NCBI GenBank assembly: GCA_039105265.1
Contig: JAPFFF010000012.1
Location: forward strand, 1,116,001-1,180,000
Source of the DNA: Tritrichomonas musculus
Taxonomy: Eukaryota > Parabasalia > Tritrichomonadida > Tritrichomonadidae
DNA length: 64,000 nt
Direction of reading: 5' to 3'
The translations under genes were made by a program, and so were the position numbers. A model generated the notes under the pieces. That model ran no database searches. It worked only from the letters and a program-made list of their open reading frames with translations, and was not told the DNA's origin. This document shows positions 32,850 to 45,900 of this stretch, one piece after another. Position 1 is the stretch's first letter. Each line of letters opens with the position of its first letter.

Positions 32850-33885
32850 TATTTCACCTAAGTACTCAATTTTTCACTTAAGTTATCAAAAATTGAAAAG
32901 GTAAAAAAAATAATATCTCCAATTGATAAAGAAAAAATATTTAGTATCATTTTTCCTCTCAAAAACATATCATTAAAAAATTCCAAAATGTTAAGCGCTG
33001 CAGCATTTATAGAGTAAGAAGCCGAAAAAAATATATATTAATCGGGGTTCCGTGGAGATTACAATGACGCAATTTTTATCCCAAAATTCCTTTTTCAAAT
33101 ATAATATCTAATTTAATCGCAACAAACTCCACGAGAAAAAAGTTTGTAAGTACCAGGACATTGTAGACAATTGAGTTTTACGTCGAACTTTGCGATATAA
33201 AATGCTAATTCGTATATTTTTAGATCAGCGATTTATATCTAATAATTTAATTTTCTTGGTTCATTGTTGAAATAGATAGAAAATCTCCTCGAATAATATT
33301 CTTTATCATTTTTTACATATTATACTAGCTTTAAACGTTATAAAAAACCCTCTGAATATATACGATTATTCTATAATATTCATAAACCAATCAGTAAATT
33401 GCTAACAAAAACATATTAAAATATATATATGTGAATCAATATTAGAAAATATGTAAATCATTTTTTCTTATTTTATTTTTTTGATGTAGAAAAATGAAGA
33501 TTATGATTAAATCAAAACTTATTATAAACGTATTTGGTATTAAATCAAGATATATTACTGTATTTATTTAAAGTATTTTGATTTTTATATTATTTGGAAT
33601 ATATTTGAGTAGTATATAAATTGTTTTTACTAGAAAAATCTATATCATATTTTGATATATCAACATTTTAAAATTATTTTTTTTTTTTTCTATAACTTAT
33701 TTAAATTTTTCAATAATTATTTGTAATTTTGAGAAAAGTTTATATCAGTTGATGAATATTTTAAATCAATTTTTTGAGATAATGCCTTTTATCGGCAACT
33801 TTTTGTGATGTTTTTATTGAATGAAGATTAAGAATTATTGACATAGAAAAAGTAGGAAAGTAAAATAATTATATAAAATCAAAAA
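32850..33885 (+). repeat. Left ~1,036-bp arm of the giant inverted repeat
   Basis: It starts TATTTCACCTAAGTACTC and contains CACYTAAGT twice near its tip (32855 and about 32875). The inner limit is near AAAATCAAAA at about 33885, after which the two arms differ. No gene is seen in the arm. Confidence 0.88.
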
Positions 33886-34704
33886 TCTTTTTGTTCAAAA
33901 GCAACCATTAATAAGCAAGTAACAACTACAAAAAAGCAAATCGCAACCACGAATAATTAAATAATGTTAGCTTTATCAGTATACAGGACAAATGACAAAC
34001 TAAAAAAGCAGATCACTAAAAAATAACCACAAATCCGGAAGCAAAGGTAAGCCAGTGCCTATAAACAACTGTTATAATCAATAAAACAGTAAATACCAGC
34101 AAACAACATATTAATTGAATTTGAAATGTGAAATGAAAAATATAAGAAAAGCATTCAATTAAAAAATCCATTCCCTTTCATGACATGATAGACAATTTTT
34201 TTCCAAAAATTAATACTTGATTATTTAGCAAATTATCTACAAAATGATAATATTTTTATTAAAAAATATTGAAGTTTTAAAAATGTGTCACTTTTTTACG
34301 GTTGAATCCCCTATATATTTATATTTAAAATATAAATTTATTTGATTTAATCTAGTATATTTGTATTTTACAATTTTACTTGAATTAGATATTTCATTCA
34401 TTTAAGGGCATCCGTCCCAAAAATGCTGTAAACTTGTCAATATTGAATAAACTCATAGAATACATCTTTCAATACTTCCAAATTATGAAAAAGTTTAGGT
34501 CAAAAATGATGATATTTGTCCTAAAAGATCAAAAAACAATTATTTTTTTTTTTTTTGACAGATATAATTTTACAAAAAATGATAGGGGGTGTAACGATAG
34601 AAAATTTTCAATAAATATCTATAGGATTTCCTTGAAAAGCATATAGTTAAAATGCATATTAAAAACTATAAATAACAAATAAATTCAATTGATCAAAAGC
34701 CTAC

Positions 34705-35105
34705 CAGAAGTCGAGCATACACTTTTAAAATTTCTGAAGCTCTGTTTGAATCATGTTTATAAAAAAACCAATATAAAAATTATTAATAAATATAAATAAA
34801 TAATCATATACAAGTATATAATTAAAATATATGTTTACTATTTGAAAATATAAAACAGAAGTCGAGATTACGCATTTTTATATTTCTGAAACTCTGTTTG
34901 ATTTTTAAATAAGAGAAATATCCTTGTAAATGTATGATATTTCATAGTATAAAATATAATATATACTATTATATATATTGATAAATGATAAAATAATTCT
35001 TTATTTCATTTTTATCTTTTATTTAATTCTATAATTCTGAAATACAAAAAGTCCAAATAAACAAACAGAGCTTTTGAAAAATGAAAAGTGTATACTTGAC
35101 TTCTG
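34705..35105. repeat. Three-copy CAGAAGTC-GAG repeat, 400-bp inverted structure
   Basis: CAGAAGTCGAGCATACACTT ... GAAGCTCTGTTTGA at 34705-34752 is repeated with changes in direct orientation at about 34857-34905. It recurs inverted at about 35060-35105, ending TACTTGACTTCTG. The outer pair could be the ends of a ~400-bp MITE within the giant element. No matching target duplication is seen. Confidence 0.6.
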
Positions 35106-35598
35106 ATAGATGAAATGAAATAAAAAATATTTTTTCTGATTCTATATTTTGTATCTATTATAAATATAAAATAAAAAAATTAATATTACAAAATAAATAC
35201 GCACCTTTATTATTTATTATTTTTAAATTATATTTTATATAAAAGGAAATAAAACTTTTATTTAGTTAATAAATTATCATTAATTGCTTTTGTTTTCATT
35301 CCTAATTGAACTAATAAAGTTTTCAGAGATATTTTGTTCATTCCATCTTAAACTTTATATAGTTTAATTTATATAAAGCTTTTCACATTGTTTTGCCGTG
35401 AAACAATTGATAATATTGTAGCTCCATATTAAAAAAAATATCATTTGATCTTATTACTTATATTCTTGTCAAATTAAACAGTTATTTGATTTAAAAAATC
35501 ATTTTAATATTCTTGACTTGGAATTCTTATTTCAACAAAAACAATTATTTCCTTTTCTTGTCAGTCATTTTCTATCTCATTAAGAAATTATTGATCGA

Positions 35599-36965
35599 TA
35601 TTGGGATCATCTGGAGGTGCCAGTTCACCTATTCTATCAGCTTATAGCATTTATATGTATTTTCCATGGAATCTCCATCCCCCATTTCTACATCAGTTAT
35701 TTTCGAAATAAAAGTAACCACGCTTATAAAAATATTTGTAATCATATTTATAATACTTCGTTAAGCCTGTCCTTAACACTTGCACCATATAGCTCTGGCA
35801 CAATCTTCGATATAAGGACGTCCATTTGTGCCGTCCATAACGTTACATTCATGATGAAAATATTAAGAATATTAACATCAACCTCGTCTTTATCCCATAA
35901 ATTGGTTTAGGTAGATTATTTGCCCTAAAATAATTTTGATAACGAGACCATAAAACTTTTTGCTTAGAATTTTTTTGTTACCAACTTTTTGAATTATATG
36001 GACTGTTGGGGCTTTTTGAAGACTTTGTAAGGCGGGGTCCAGGGGTGGGAGCCCTTGGAGTAGTGGTAGGCTGGGGCATTTTATTTGGCCTAGCCTACGG
36101 TTCACTACTGCTATATATCTATTTTATTATTATTATGATAATTATTATAAGCGTGGTTACTTTATATTATAATTATAATTGTGCCGTCCATAACGTTAAA
36201 TATTATCAAAATTAGTATACTCAAAATCATTTAATTCTATAAATCTTGTAGGACCATAAATTTCATCAATATAAGTTTTCCCTTTTATAATATTGGTTCT
36301 AATCATCATCACTAAATATTCTTTCTTGTTAAAAATAAAATCTTAATAAAATTCTAAACCAAATTCTTTTGTTGAAGTATTATCTGAATAAAAAATGTTA
36401 TCTATCGTTTGGTCATCACAAAGTGTAAATACATAATAAAAATGCTTCCACAAATTATTCTCCATTTCATCTAATTTTGTCTTTAATGTTTCATAATTAT
36501 TATTGCTCTTGTTTTTTACTAAGTTTTTTACATATTTCACGATAGCTATATCTGGGTCTTGAGCTATATCTATTCCAGGTATGCTAAAGTGCTTAATATA
36601 CGTAATACTTGATGGATCATTACCTTATACAGAATCATTTTCTTAAGTTCTAATGCATTATGAAACAAGTCCTGTGTTATTTTTTATACCTATAACAAAT
36701 CTATAACATCGCATTTATATACATCTCTAAGATTAATATCCTTTATAAATGTAAATATTTTGGGTTCAAGTATGTTAGCATAATCAGAATCGTCAAATTC
36801 TATCGTAAAAACTTTTTCTCTAGCAACAGTGATAAGATCTTTGCTAAGATTGCTGCCAGTTAAGTCTTTGTCAAACATTATCTCTGGACAAGGTTCAAGT
36901 TTAAGGTTTTGATTGCTACACATAATAAATATCGTGATACCTATCACTGTTGTTGCCTGTAGCAA
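35599..36965 (-). pseudogene. Decayed coding fragments inside the giant element
   Basis: Minus-strand pieces with protein-like composition lie at 36690-36965 (for example IEFDDSDYANILEPKIF) and 36343-36540 (DEMENNLWKHFYYVF), with weaker traces to about 35600. The whole is broken several times, and I do not recognise the family. A relation to the capsid- or packaging-type genes of virus-like elements cannot be excluded, so I treat it as a fossil. It is the only coding-like material in the giant element. Confidence 0.45.
35711..36198. repeat. Scrambled short repeats around a GC-rich patch
   Basis: TTGTGCCGTCCATAACGTTA (35826-35845) is repeated directly at 36179-36198. AAAGTAACCACGCTTATAA (35711-35729) recurs inverted at 36145-36163. 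Between them 36000-36105 is GC-rich (GGCGGGGTCCAGGGGTGGGA). This looks like a rearrangement or insertion that copied two nearby segments. Confidence 0.7.
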
Positions 36966-37984
36966 CCACCAAATCCTAAATTTTGATTCTTTCCCTCATT
37001 TTTTCACTCATTTTAGCATTTTTTTAAAGCACGAGGCATATCAACTTTTTCTCTAAAAAATATAACCAACATAACCTTTCAAATAAAAGAAAAAGTAAAT
37101 TAAAATGAAGAAGTGGCTATTATTTTGTCATATGATATGGTTAATATGCGAATTTAAACAACTCATATAATAGCATTATGAATATGATAATTCAAACTTT
37201 TTAAAAATAATCCATTTTCATTGAAGCATTGTTCATGAAAAAGTGAGCGAAATTAAATTCAATTAATCTAGCTCTCAAAAAGTTGCTACTGGAAATTCGT
37301 AAAATTCTCGATCTCTGAAATCGATCTCGAGAATCAGTGCGTATTTATGTATCGATATCGAAAAGTCAATCAATTATCAATCTCGAGAATCGGAAAATAA
37401 CAAGCCTACTTGTCATTTTAGAAAAAGAATAAAATTATTAGACAAATTTGAAGAATTATAATCATTTAAGTTGTCAAAATAATTAAAAATATCTTATTTA
37501 TTATATTTATATTTATTAAATTTACTTTGGAATAACAAATCGAAACTCTAGATGTTAGCATTTATCTTATCATAAAAATTGAATAAAGGGTTTCATTAAA
37601 TAAAATTATAATTTTATTTTTTAAACATTGACACTTATGATTTCTTCATTAAAATTACATTTTATGTTAATTTTCAGATTTTATATCAATTATTTCCAAA
37701 AGGTTTAATTTTCTTTTCAATATATGTTTTAATTTATTTAATGTCATAAAAATTCCACACTGGAGATTTAAGTTTTTTTATACAGTTTAAAATGATTCCC
37801 TTCTTGAAAATTTCCAGTGGAAATGAAAAAGTTTAATAAAAAAGTTTTCAAATATCTCAATGATTTGAACTGAAATTTGAATTTCATAATGTTGTTATTA
37901 TATAATAACGTTTATATATATATATTATAGACCATTTTCGCATATTTTATTTCAATTTTGAGAAAAAGATCTTGAAATTACCTC

Positions 37985-38150
37985 TATTAAAAGAAGCACC
38001 ACTTTAGAGGTTATTGAAAATCGTTTCGACTTCATATTGAAATATTATATAGTATATTGGTTTTTAAGCAAACTTTATATGGACCAGAAAAGAATCTATC
38101 GTTTTAAAAAAATCCAAGTTATCAAAAAGTTTAACTTTTCAGAACTAACG
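37985..38150 (+). repeat. ~165-bp repeat shared with 50.1-50.3 kb
   Basis: From AAGAAGCACCACTTTAGAGG through GTTATTGAAAATCGTTTCGA and ATATTGGTTTTTAAGC to AACTTTTCAGAAC the sequence is repeated in the same orientation at 50098-50297, where a poly-A tract splits it. Both copies end at the same place. The copies are clearly diverged. Confidence 0.75.
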
Positions 38151-40168
38151 TACGAATTTTAATTCTAAACGTTTTTACATGTTTGATAGAAGTTGTGTAA
38201 AATCACAGAAATAAATCGATTTACCGACAAATGAAAGAAAAATATCAAAGTATAAAAATAATTCAAAAAGTTGACAAATTGAAGAGGAGAGTTAACTTAT
38301 TGAATGGGCTATTTTTTCTCGTTGTTTGCCTTTTTTTGCGTTATATAATTAATAAATTCAAAATTTTATTTTATTTATAAATAATATAATAATATTTATA
38401 TATAAATATTACTTTTATGATTTGATTAAGGGCAATCGATGAAATTTGGAGATTCTCAATTTCAAATAATTCAAGATAGACCATATGATGATTTAAAAGT
38501 ATCTGCTAATATAATTAGAATAAACCATGCGAGACTCAATATTTTTACAAAATGGCTGAGATATAATCAGTTTTTTGAAATAATTACTGATGCTATTAAA
38601 TCAAATATTGTCCCAAATTCAACATACCAAATCATTCGAAAACAATATATTAGATATATATGCGTATATTAAATCTATTTATTCGACTAAATCTCAAATC
38701 ACAACTACCAATTTTATATTAGAGTCATGATAAGTTACACTCGATCATTAGTTTTATGCATTCTCCCAAGCAAATATATAAATTGATTTAAAATACCTTA
38801 TGAGTAATTATTTTTTAAAACTATATATATGATTAAATATACAAGAATATTTAAAAAATATTAATATCCCATCAAGAAAAATTTGTAAAACGATAAAACT
38901 TAAATTTGAAAAGAAAAAATTGAGAGAAAAAAATATTTGAATAGGCATTCAAATTAGATTTATTTTGAATAAAACATTTTTATCTCAATAATATAAATAA
39001 ATTATAGAGATATTTTAGATAAATAAACTATTATATATTATATAAAATATTATATGTACTTATGAAAAATACAAACAAATTATACTATGAGTTTTTGTGT
39101 TAAAAATTTGCACTACTCAATTTTTTTTTTTATTCATTTTTAATTCTGAATTTACTTATGTGCTTAGTTATTTTGGAAATGAAATTTCCCTATATTAAAG
39201 ATGATAGTCTATTTTATTATTAAAATTTAATAATTAAAAATCATAGAACCTCTAAACATCATTAAAATTCATAAATATCGCAATTAATTGATTTATTCAG
39301 CTGATAAATAATTATATTTGCTTGATATGATTTTATATAACAATATTTGTTATTATTCCCCCGAAAACTTTGATTTTTAATGAACATAAATATTCATGCA
39401 ATTATTTCCATTTCAACTCCAAAATGAAAATAATATATTTAATATGCTTTATTAAATAAATATATATTAAAAAAATTATATTTTGTAATAACAATTCCTT
39501 ATTAAAAAAACATTAATTATAATATAATAGAATTATTAACACCAATCGTCGACAAAATAAAATATTAATGTAAATAAACACTCAACAGAAAGGATTATTC
39601 CCCAGGATTTCAAAAATAAAAAATGCGATATGGAATTTTATAAGTCTACTATAAATTTTATTTAAAAGACATAATATCATTTTATCATTTAGCACTAAAA
39701 TAGAATGTCAAAACCATTAATCTACAAGTCCTTTGGATGATCAAAAAAAATATCATTAGTCATTAATTTCATCACACTTGAAATAATTATGTAATGTATC
39801 ATTAAGGATTATTTTATCTAATATAAATAATCAATATATTTAAAAAATATTGTTTTTTCTTGTTCTTATAATAAGATATAAATGCTTTTTTAAGGCTTCT
39901 TAACGTACGAAAAACGGTTACCCTTGCTCCTTTCTCGATTATAAAATAGGTTATTTTACAACTTATATTGATAATTATCCACTTAAAAATTTAGTAATCT
40001 TTATTCCACATAATGTATTTATGAATATTTTTGTTTTCAAACAATATCTATTAAAAAACTATTTTAATTAAATACTTATTTATTATGCAGCAAAATTTAG
40101 TATTATATATTATATAACATCTAATTTAGATTTAAATATTATTATTATACAAAGCTAATATTAAGATA
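38151..40168. other. AT-rich interior of the giant element, no gene
   Basis: About 2 kb to the inner end of the right arm. The one 78-codon frame (38439-38672) is short and low complexity with no known motif; I do not accept it. The left part of the interior, 33886-34700 and 36966-37984, is similarly empty apart from the repeats listed. Confidence 0.5.
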
Positions 40169-40538
40169 TTTTGATTTTATATAATTATTTTACTTTCCTA
40201 CTTTTTCTATGTCAATAATTCTTAATCTTCATTCAATAAAAACATCACAAAAAGTTGCCGATAAAAGGCATTATCTCAAAAAATTGATTTAAAATATTCA
40301 TCAACTGATATAAACTTTTCTCAAAATTACAAATAATTATTGAAAAATTTAAATAAGTTATAGAAAAAAAAAAAAATAATTTTAAAATGTTGATATATCA
40401 AAATATGATATAGATTTTTCTAGTAAAAACAATTTATATACTACTCAAATATATTCCAAATAATATAAAAATCAAAATACTTTAAATAAATACAGTAATA
40501 TATCTTGATTTAATACCAAATACGTTTATAATAAGTTT

Positions 40539-42190
40539 AAAACCCCCAACAAAACCGTTTACAATTTTTCCCCTTGTTAAAAAAGTTAATTATATTTAAA
40601 GATAGCATTTGTTTGAAAGTTTATTTTTTATGGATAAGTATAAAAAACAGAGCAATAAATCTTTTTGATAGATTATTTATTATTTATTTTCAAGGTAAAA
40701 AACAAATATACTGATTATATAATGTCAAAATTAGATTTTAAAAATGCTCTGACCAAAGTTCATTAAAGTTAATAAAGATTACATGCTGATATTTTTTATA
40801 TTTGACTAATTTCAACATTCAGAATTTCATGATCATCAATAATAATATTTTTGCATTCATTCAACATTCACTTATTTATCTTCATAAATATGATTCTTCT
40901 ACTTATATATAATAATAATATTCCAAAATAAATATGCAAATTATAGAAATTGAGAAATTGATATTAAAAATTCCCCAATATATGAATAAATTACGAATTT
41001 ATATGACAATTATATTTTATATTCAAATAATTAATTGTTTTTTAGAATATTTAAAAATATCAAAAAAATATTAGTAAAGATAAATGAACTATCAAAAAAA
41101 ACGTATATTTTATTTCGTTTTCAATACTTCACTTCATGCTATTAATGAAATGTGAGTTAAAAAAAATATTCGTTTCTATAAAAATACATAAATATTTGAT
41201 TGCAAAGTAACCAATTTGGGCTACTTATCTTCGACTTTATAATCAGAAACTAGTTGGAAATGATTCGCATAAGGTTATTATTCAAGATGTTCTTATTAAA
41301 TTACATTTTTGCATTATTATTTTAATAATAAAGCAACATATTTGCCAAAATAATATTACAATAGCGTATAATGATAACATAAATAAGTTAAATATATGTA
41401 TTCATTTTTTGGCTAAATTTTTATTTCTTTTTCTCAGATTCAAAAATGATAGATATTTTAATGCTATATATTTCTCTAATAAAATGATTTTCTTATTCAT
41501 TGATTTATGTTTTAAAGTGATCAATATTTTTCTTCGTTTTAATTAATGAAATAATGGGTTATGATTTTTTTTAATGAACTTTTTCCTCATTTAAAAGGTT
41601 AACAAAAATATAATTAACCATTTTATTATTTAAGATATGCTAAACATAAATATGTTAACCAGAAATGATTTTATTTTTAAATAAAATAAATCTCTGTATT
41701 ATTCTCAAATATTTGAGCAATCGGGTATGGGTAACGTGTTTTTTGATACAACGGCTCAGAATATTTAAGTCATCGGGTATGAGTAACGTGTATTATTGAA
41801 ATAAACCAAAAAATATTAATATTGGTATATATACGAAATTTTATTATATTAAAATCATTAAAATAGAATTATAAAATAATAATAAAAATAATAAATTAGA
41901 ATATATACTAATTATTGAGTAAACACTAATAATTTGATGATATTCATTTTATTCTTTTAACATATTGCTATTTTATCTATTAAACCTTGTTTAATATCAT
42001 ATATTTAAAATATATTTGTTGAAAATAAAATGGATTTACTTAATTTTTATTTTTTTAATCTTAATTTCGACAAAATTAATCAAGAAATCGTATATAACGA
42101 TTGTATGAATCATATATATAACCTCAGTTTTAATATAAATTTACACTTACATTTCCATTTTTCCACCGATTTAAAAATGTTGGGGGTTTT
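40539..42190. mobile_element. 1,652-bp insertion in the giant element, AAAACCCCCAACA ends, 8-bp TSD
   Basis: AAAACCCCCAACA at 40539 recurs inverted and ends at 42190. The 8-mer ATAAGTTT flanks it on both sides (40531-40538 and 42191-42198) and is present once at the matching place in the left arm, an internal empty-site control. There is no coding frame, so it is non-autonomous. The termini differ from the AGA...GGAAACT family although the target duplication has the same length. It arrived after the giant element had both arms. Confidence 0.93.
41707..41791 (+). repeat. Two ~32-bp direct repeats inside the 1.65-kb insertion
   Basis: AATATTTGAGCAATCGGGTA-TGGGTAACGTGT (41708-41739) recurs with four changes at 41760-41791. 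These are the only GC-richer spots within the element and might be transposase-binding repeats, though they are not subterminal. Confidence 0.6.
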
Positions 42191-42911
42191 ATAAGTTTTG
42201 ATTTAATCATAATCTTCATTTTTCTACATCAAAAAAATAAAATAAGAAAAAATGATTTACATATTTTCTAATATTGATTCACATATATATATTTTAATAT
42301 GTTTTTGTTAGCAATTTACTGATTGGTTTATGAATATTATAGAATAATCGTATATATTCAGAGGGTTTTTTATAACGTTTAAAGCTAGTATAATATGTAA
42401 AAAATGATAAAGAATATTATTCGAGGAGATTTTCTATCTATTTCAACAATGAACCAAGAAAATTAAATTATTAGATATAAATCGCTGATCTAAAAATATA
42501 CGAATTAGCATTTTATATCGCAAAGTTCGACGTAAAACTCAATTGTCTACAATGTCCTGGTACTTACAAACTTTTTTCTCGTGGAGTTTGTTGCGATTAA
42601 ATTAGATATTATATTTGAAAAAGGAATTTTGGGATAAAAATTGCGTCATTGTAATCTCCACGGAACCCCGATTAATATATATTTTTTTCGGCTTCTTACT
42701 CTATAAATGCTGCAGCGCTTAACATTTTGGAATTTTTTAATGATATGTTTTTGAGAGGAAAAATGATACTAAATATTTTTTCTTTATCAATTGGAGATAT
42801 TATTTTTTTTACCTTTTCAATTTTTGATAACTTAAGTGAAAAATTGAGTACTTAGGTGAAATAGTCCCAAAAAAAATTATTTACATATTATAAAAAAGGA
42901 AAAGCAATCAA

Positions 42912-45900
42912 TTAAACTAATTTTTGAGATGAAGCTGAAAAGAAGCTATCATTAGCAGCAATTGTTGGTGATACCAAGTAGGACATTGTTTTTCCTTTTC
43001 CTTTCAAGAAGACTTCGCCGCGTTCTTCGATTGTGTAAGGTCCGTCATGAACCAAGTCGTAAGTTGACTGAGGGATCTGGATCTTCCCCGGGATGTCTGT
43101 TGTCTGCAGCCGCGCGGCGACGTTGATTGGGTCTCCGATGATGTCGAAGACTGGCTTGTCTGTTCCGAGGACTCCTGCGAGAAGAGGGCCGCCGCTGTTG
43201 ATTCCGATTCTCAGCTGCAAGTTCGCGTTCAGCTTCATGTTCACTGCGTCAAGCTCAGCCAGGCACTCGAGCGCAAACTTCAGGATTTCCTCCGCGTGCG
43301 CGTTTGGCGGGATGCTCTCCTTAGAGAAGAGTCCGGCCGCGGCCATGTAAATGTCTCCGATCAGCTTGATCTTCGTGATCAGTTCGTAATGCTTCGCGCA
43401 CGTGTCGAATGCTGCAAAAAGCGTCGAAAGGCTTCCCATGATTTCTTGCGGCGAAAGATTCGACGCGTATTCGCTGAATCGAACAACGTCTGTGAAAATG
43501 ATCGACGCCGACTGAACCGTGAATGAGATGTCTTTCTCACCGCTGTTCAGACGAACAACAATGTCGCGTGGAAGGATCTGGTAAAGAAGATTCTCGCTTT
43601 GCGCTTTCGCGGCTTCTGCTTCTCTCTGTTGTTGCACTAATTGCGTCTCATCCCTCAAAATGACAACAAATGACTCAACTTTCGCCCCTTTGGAACTTCC
43701 TGAATTGGAGCCGTCAGACTCATTCTTGCCGCTCGTCATTCCAAGAATCGTGACTCCGCACGGCATCTCTTTGGCATCGTCTGTCATACAAATGAAATGG
43801 TCCTCGTAAACAAGTGCGCATTGTCCATTAGACATCAATTGTAATTGATTTGTAATTTTCTCAGCGTCACCTGCACTTTTATTATCATTATTATTATTAT
43901 TAGCATTGTTATTATTATCTCCATTGTTGTTAGCTGGAGGTGTTTGTGCATTATTAGAAGAAACACCATCAGTATAATTTGAAAAAATGGACGATATGTG
44001 CTGTCCTAACATTTGATCTGGCGTGTAGCCGAGTGTGTTTGTTACTGCCGGATTAATTATCTCAACAACACCTGACACATTCGTGCAAACAATTGCATCA
44101 AGTGACATGTAAATTGCACTCTGTGAAGTTGACATTTCTGACTCATCTTGCGTGTCTTTTCTATTAAGGACAAAGTTAAGAAGCCTTTTGTCAGATATGA
44201 AAGCATTCGGTGGCAATCTTTGAGTAAGAACCATTCCAACGTGATAAATAGAAACGGTTTTATTGTAGAAGTACAAAATAGCAAAGAAAAGAATGATTGT
44301 TACAACAATTCCAACAATGAAAATGATCACTGTTTGACTTTCTAAACTTTTACAATGTTCTTCATTGATTGCAGTCAATCTATCAACAGTTTGTTCAAGC
44401 CTTCTAAATAGATGATTATTTAATAAATGAAGGACGTGAGGAAGCATTTCATGATTAAGATTACCTCCAGATGATTCAATATCATCAATAATATTTTTAA
44501 CCATTGTTATAAATATTCCAATGCTTGTTGAAATCGAACAACAACGATAACTTTCATGCAAATCAGAAGCGTTGCTACTTTCAGCAACGCAAACGCTATT
44601 AAAGTTTAATGAATCTAATTCATCATCAAATTCATAACATGGTTTAGTTTTATCGGAACCTTTTAAGAGAGCTTCATTAGAATTGGCTAATTGAGCAAGT
44701 CCTAATCTTGCATCAGCAAGCATTTTTTCTTTTGTAGAAATATTGTTCAAAGATGAAATATTCAATGATGATGGTGAACTTAAAATGATTGCATTAATTA
44801 CATAATTAATCGTTTCAATAGGGCATGCTAATCTATTTGCCGCCAATAAGTTCCATTTAACCATGTCTTCAATTTGGCCATTCAAAATATCTGTTTCATA
44901 AAGCATGAAGAAAATAATTACCGCTGATCCAGCGCTCAATATAAAAATCAACAATTTCCATAGAATCCAATGATTATTCTTTAACTTTTTCTCAGTTGTT
45001 TGTGAAATATCAAAGAAGTTGTCTTTACGAATTGGTTTCTTGGCTTCTTCTTTAACTTGTGGATTAACTCCCATCAATATTTTAATCATTTTATTTGTAT
45101 CTTTTGTAAACAAAAGTGTAAAGATAATAACTGGCACAAATTCAACCAAAAAAATGACAACTGGTAAAACAATTTGTAATATAAAAATTGTATTTGTTTC
45201 ATCTTTACATTGTTTAATTTCATGATTGATTAAAGAAGAAAATAATGAAAGCATATTTGAATGGAAAATTGGTTGATTAGCTAAAATTTCACAGACTTCA
45301 TTTGAATTGTACCAAGTATCTTCTTCAACTTCTTTATAAGCAGTTTGTTCAACAACCAAGAAAAGATAAGCTTCTAATGCTTTTATAGAGGTTAAAACAG
45401 GACTAGTAGGAAAGCCATCAAAGCAACTAATATAAGGAACTTCATTGTGCATTAACAAATAGCCAAACTCATAAATATTCTCATCATAAAGGTTAGCAAG
45501 ATTACTCAAAGCCACCAAGAAATCTTGGAAATAATCGCGTGATAACTTGCTATTAGCATGAATAAAATTGTATGAAATCATGTCATCAACTTCAAATAAA
45601 CACTCACCATAAATAATTCTGTTGCCATCAGTATCAGTGAGATGTTCATCTTCTTCATCTAAATCATTAAATTTATCAAGTGTTGTGAATCGTTTCGAAA
45701 AATAAGCAAATTTAAGAGTCGATCCAAGAATTGATAAATCAAGATAAGAACTTGTTTTAGAAGCCAGATTCAAATAATAACAAGAATCAGAACGATAATC
45801 AATATAATTTGAAGAATATTCAAAAACAATGAAAGAGAAAACAAATCCGAAAATTAAAATGACATAGGCAGAAGCAAGAATTAACTTAGAAGCATAACTT

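Larger units (their letters stand above)
32850..42863. mobile_element. Giant ~10-kb element with ~1,035-bp terminal inverted repeats
   Basis: Sequence from 32850 (TATTTCACCTAAGTACTC) to about 33885 recurs inverted from 42863 back to about 40169, once a 1,652-bp insertion and its 8-bp duplication are set aside. The arms then have almost equal length (1,036 and 1,035). Every stretch I compared was base-identical or nearly so, including AT-poor parts such as TCGGGGTTCCGTGGAGATTA, so the element is young or its arms are homogenised. I see no target duplication: the flanks are ATGGGTT and GTCCCAA. The 6.3-kb interior has no long frame; it holds decayed coding pieces (35.6-37.0 kb) and smaller repeats. 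Long arms occur in Polintons and in some other giant transposons; the family is unassigned. Its right end is 49 bases from the cyclase stop codon. Confidence 0.85.
40169..42863 (-). repeat. Right arm of the giant inverted repeat, split by an insertion
   Basis: The inner part is 40169-40538 and the outer part 42191-42863; together they mirror the left arm. The interruption at 40539-42190 fits a later transposon insertion, because the left arm has the uninterrupted sequence ...TTATAATAAGTTTTGATTT... at this point. Confidence 0.9.

Noticed and set aside
36006-36215. Small membrane protein gene over the GC-rich patch
   Set aside because: No ATG at its beginning, overlaps the scrambled repeats, and no family resemblance.
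41707-41791. CRISPR-like spaced repeats
   Set aside because: Only two imperfect copies in a eukaryotic transposon; no array.
43093-43526. Opposite-strand and alternate frames within the cyclase catalytic region, repeated at 63411-63844
   Set aside because: They arise from high GC in the real coding frame; no independent gene evidence.
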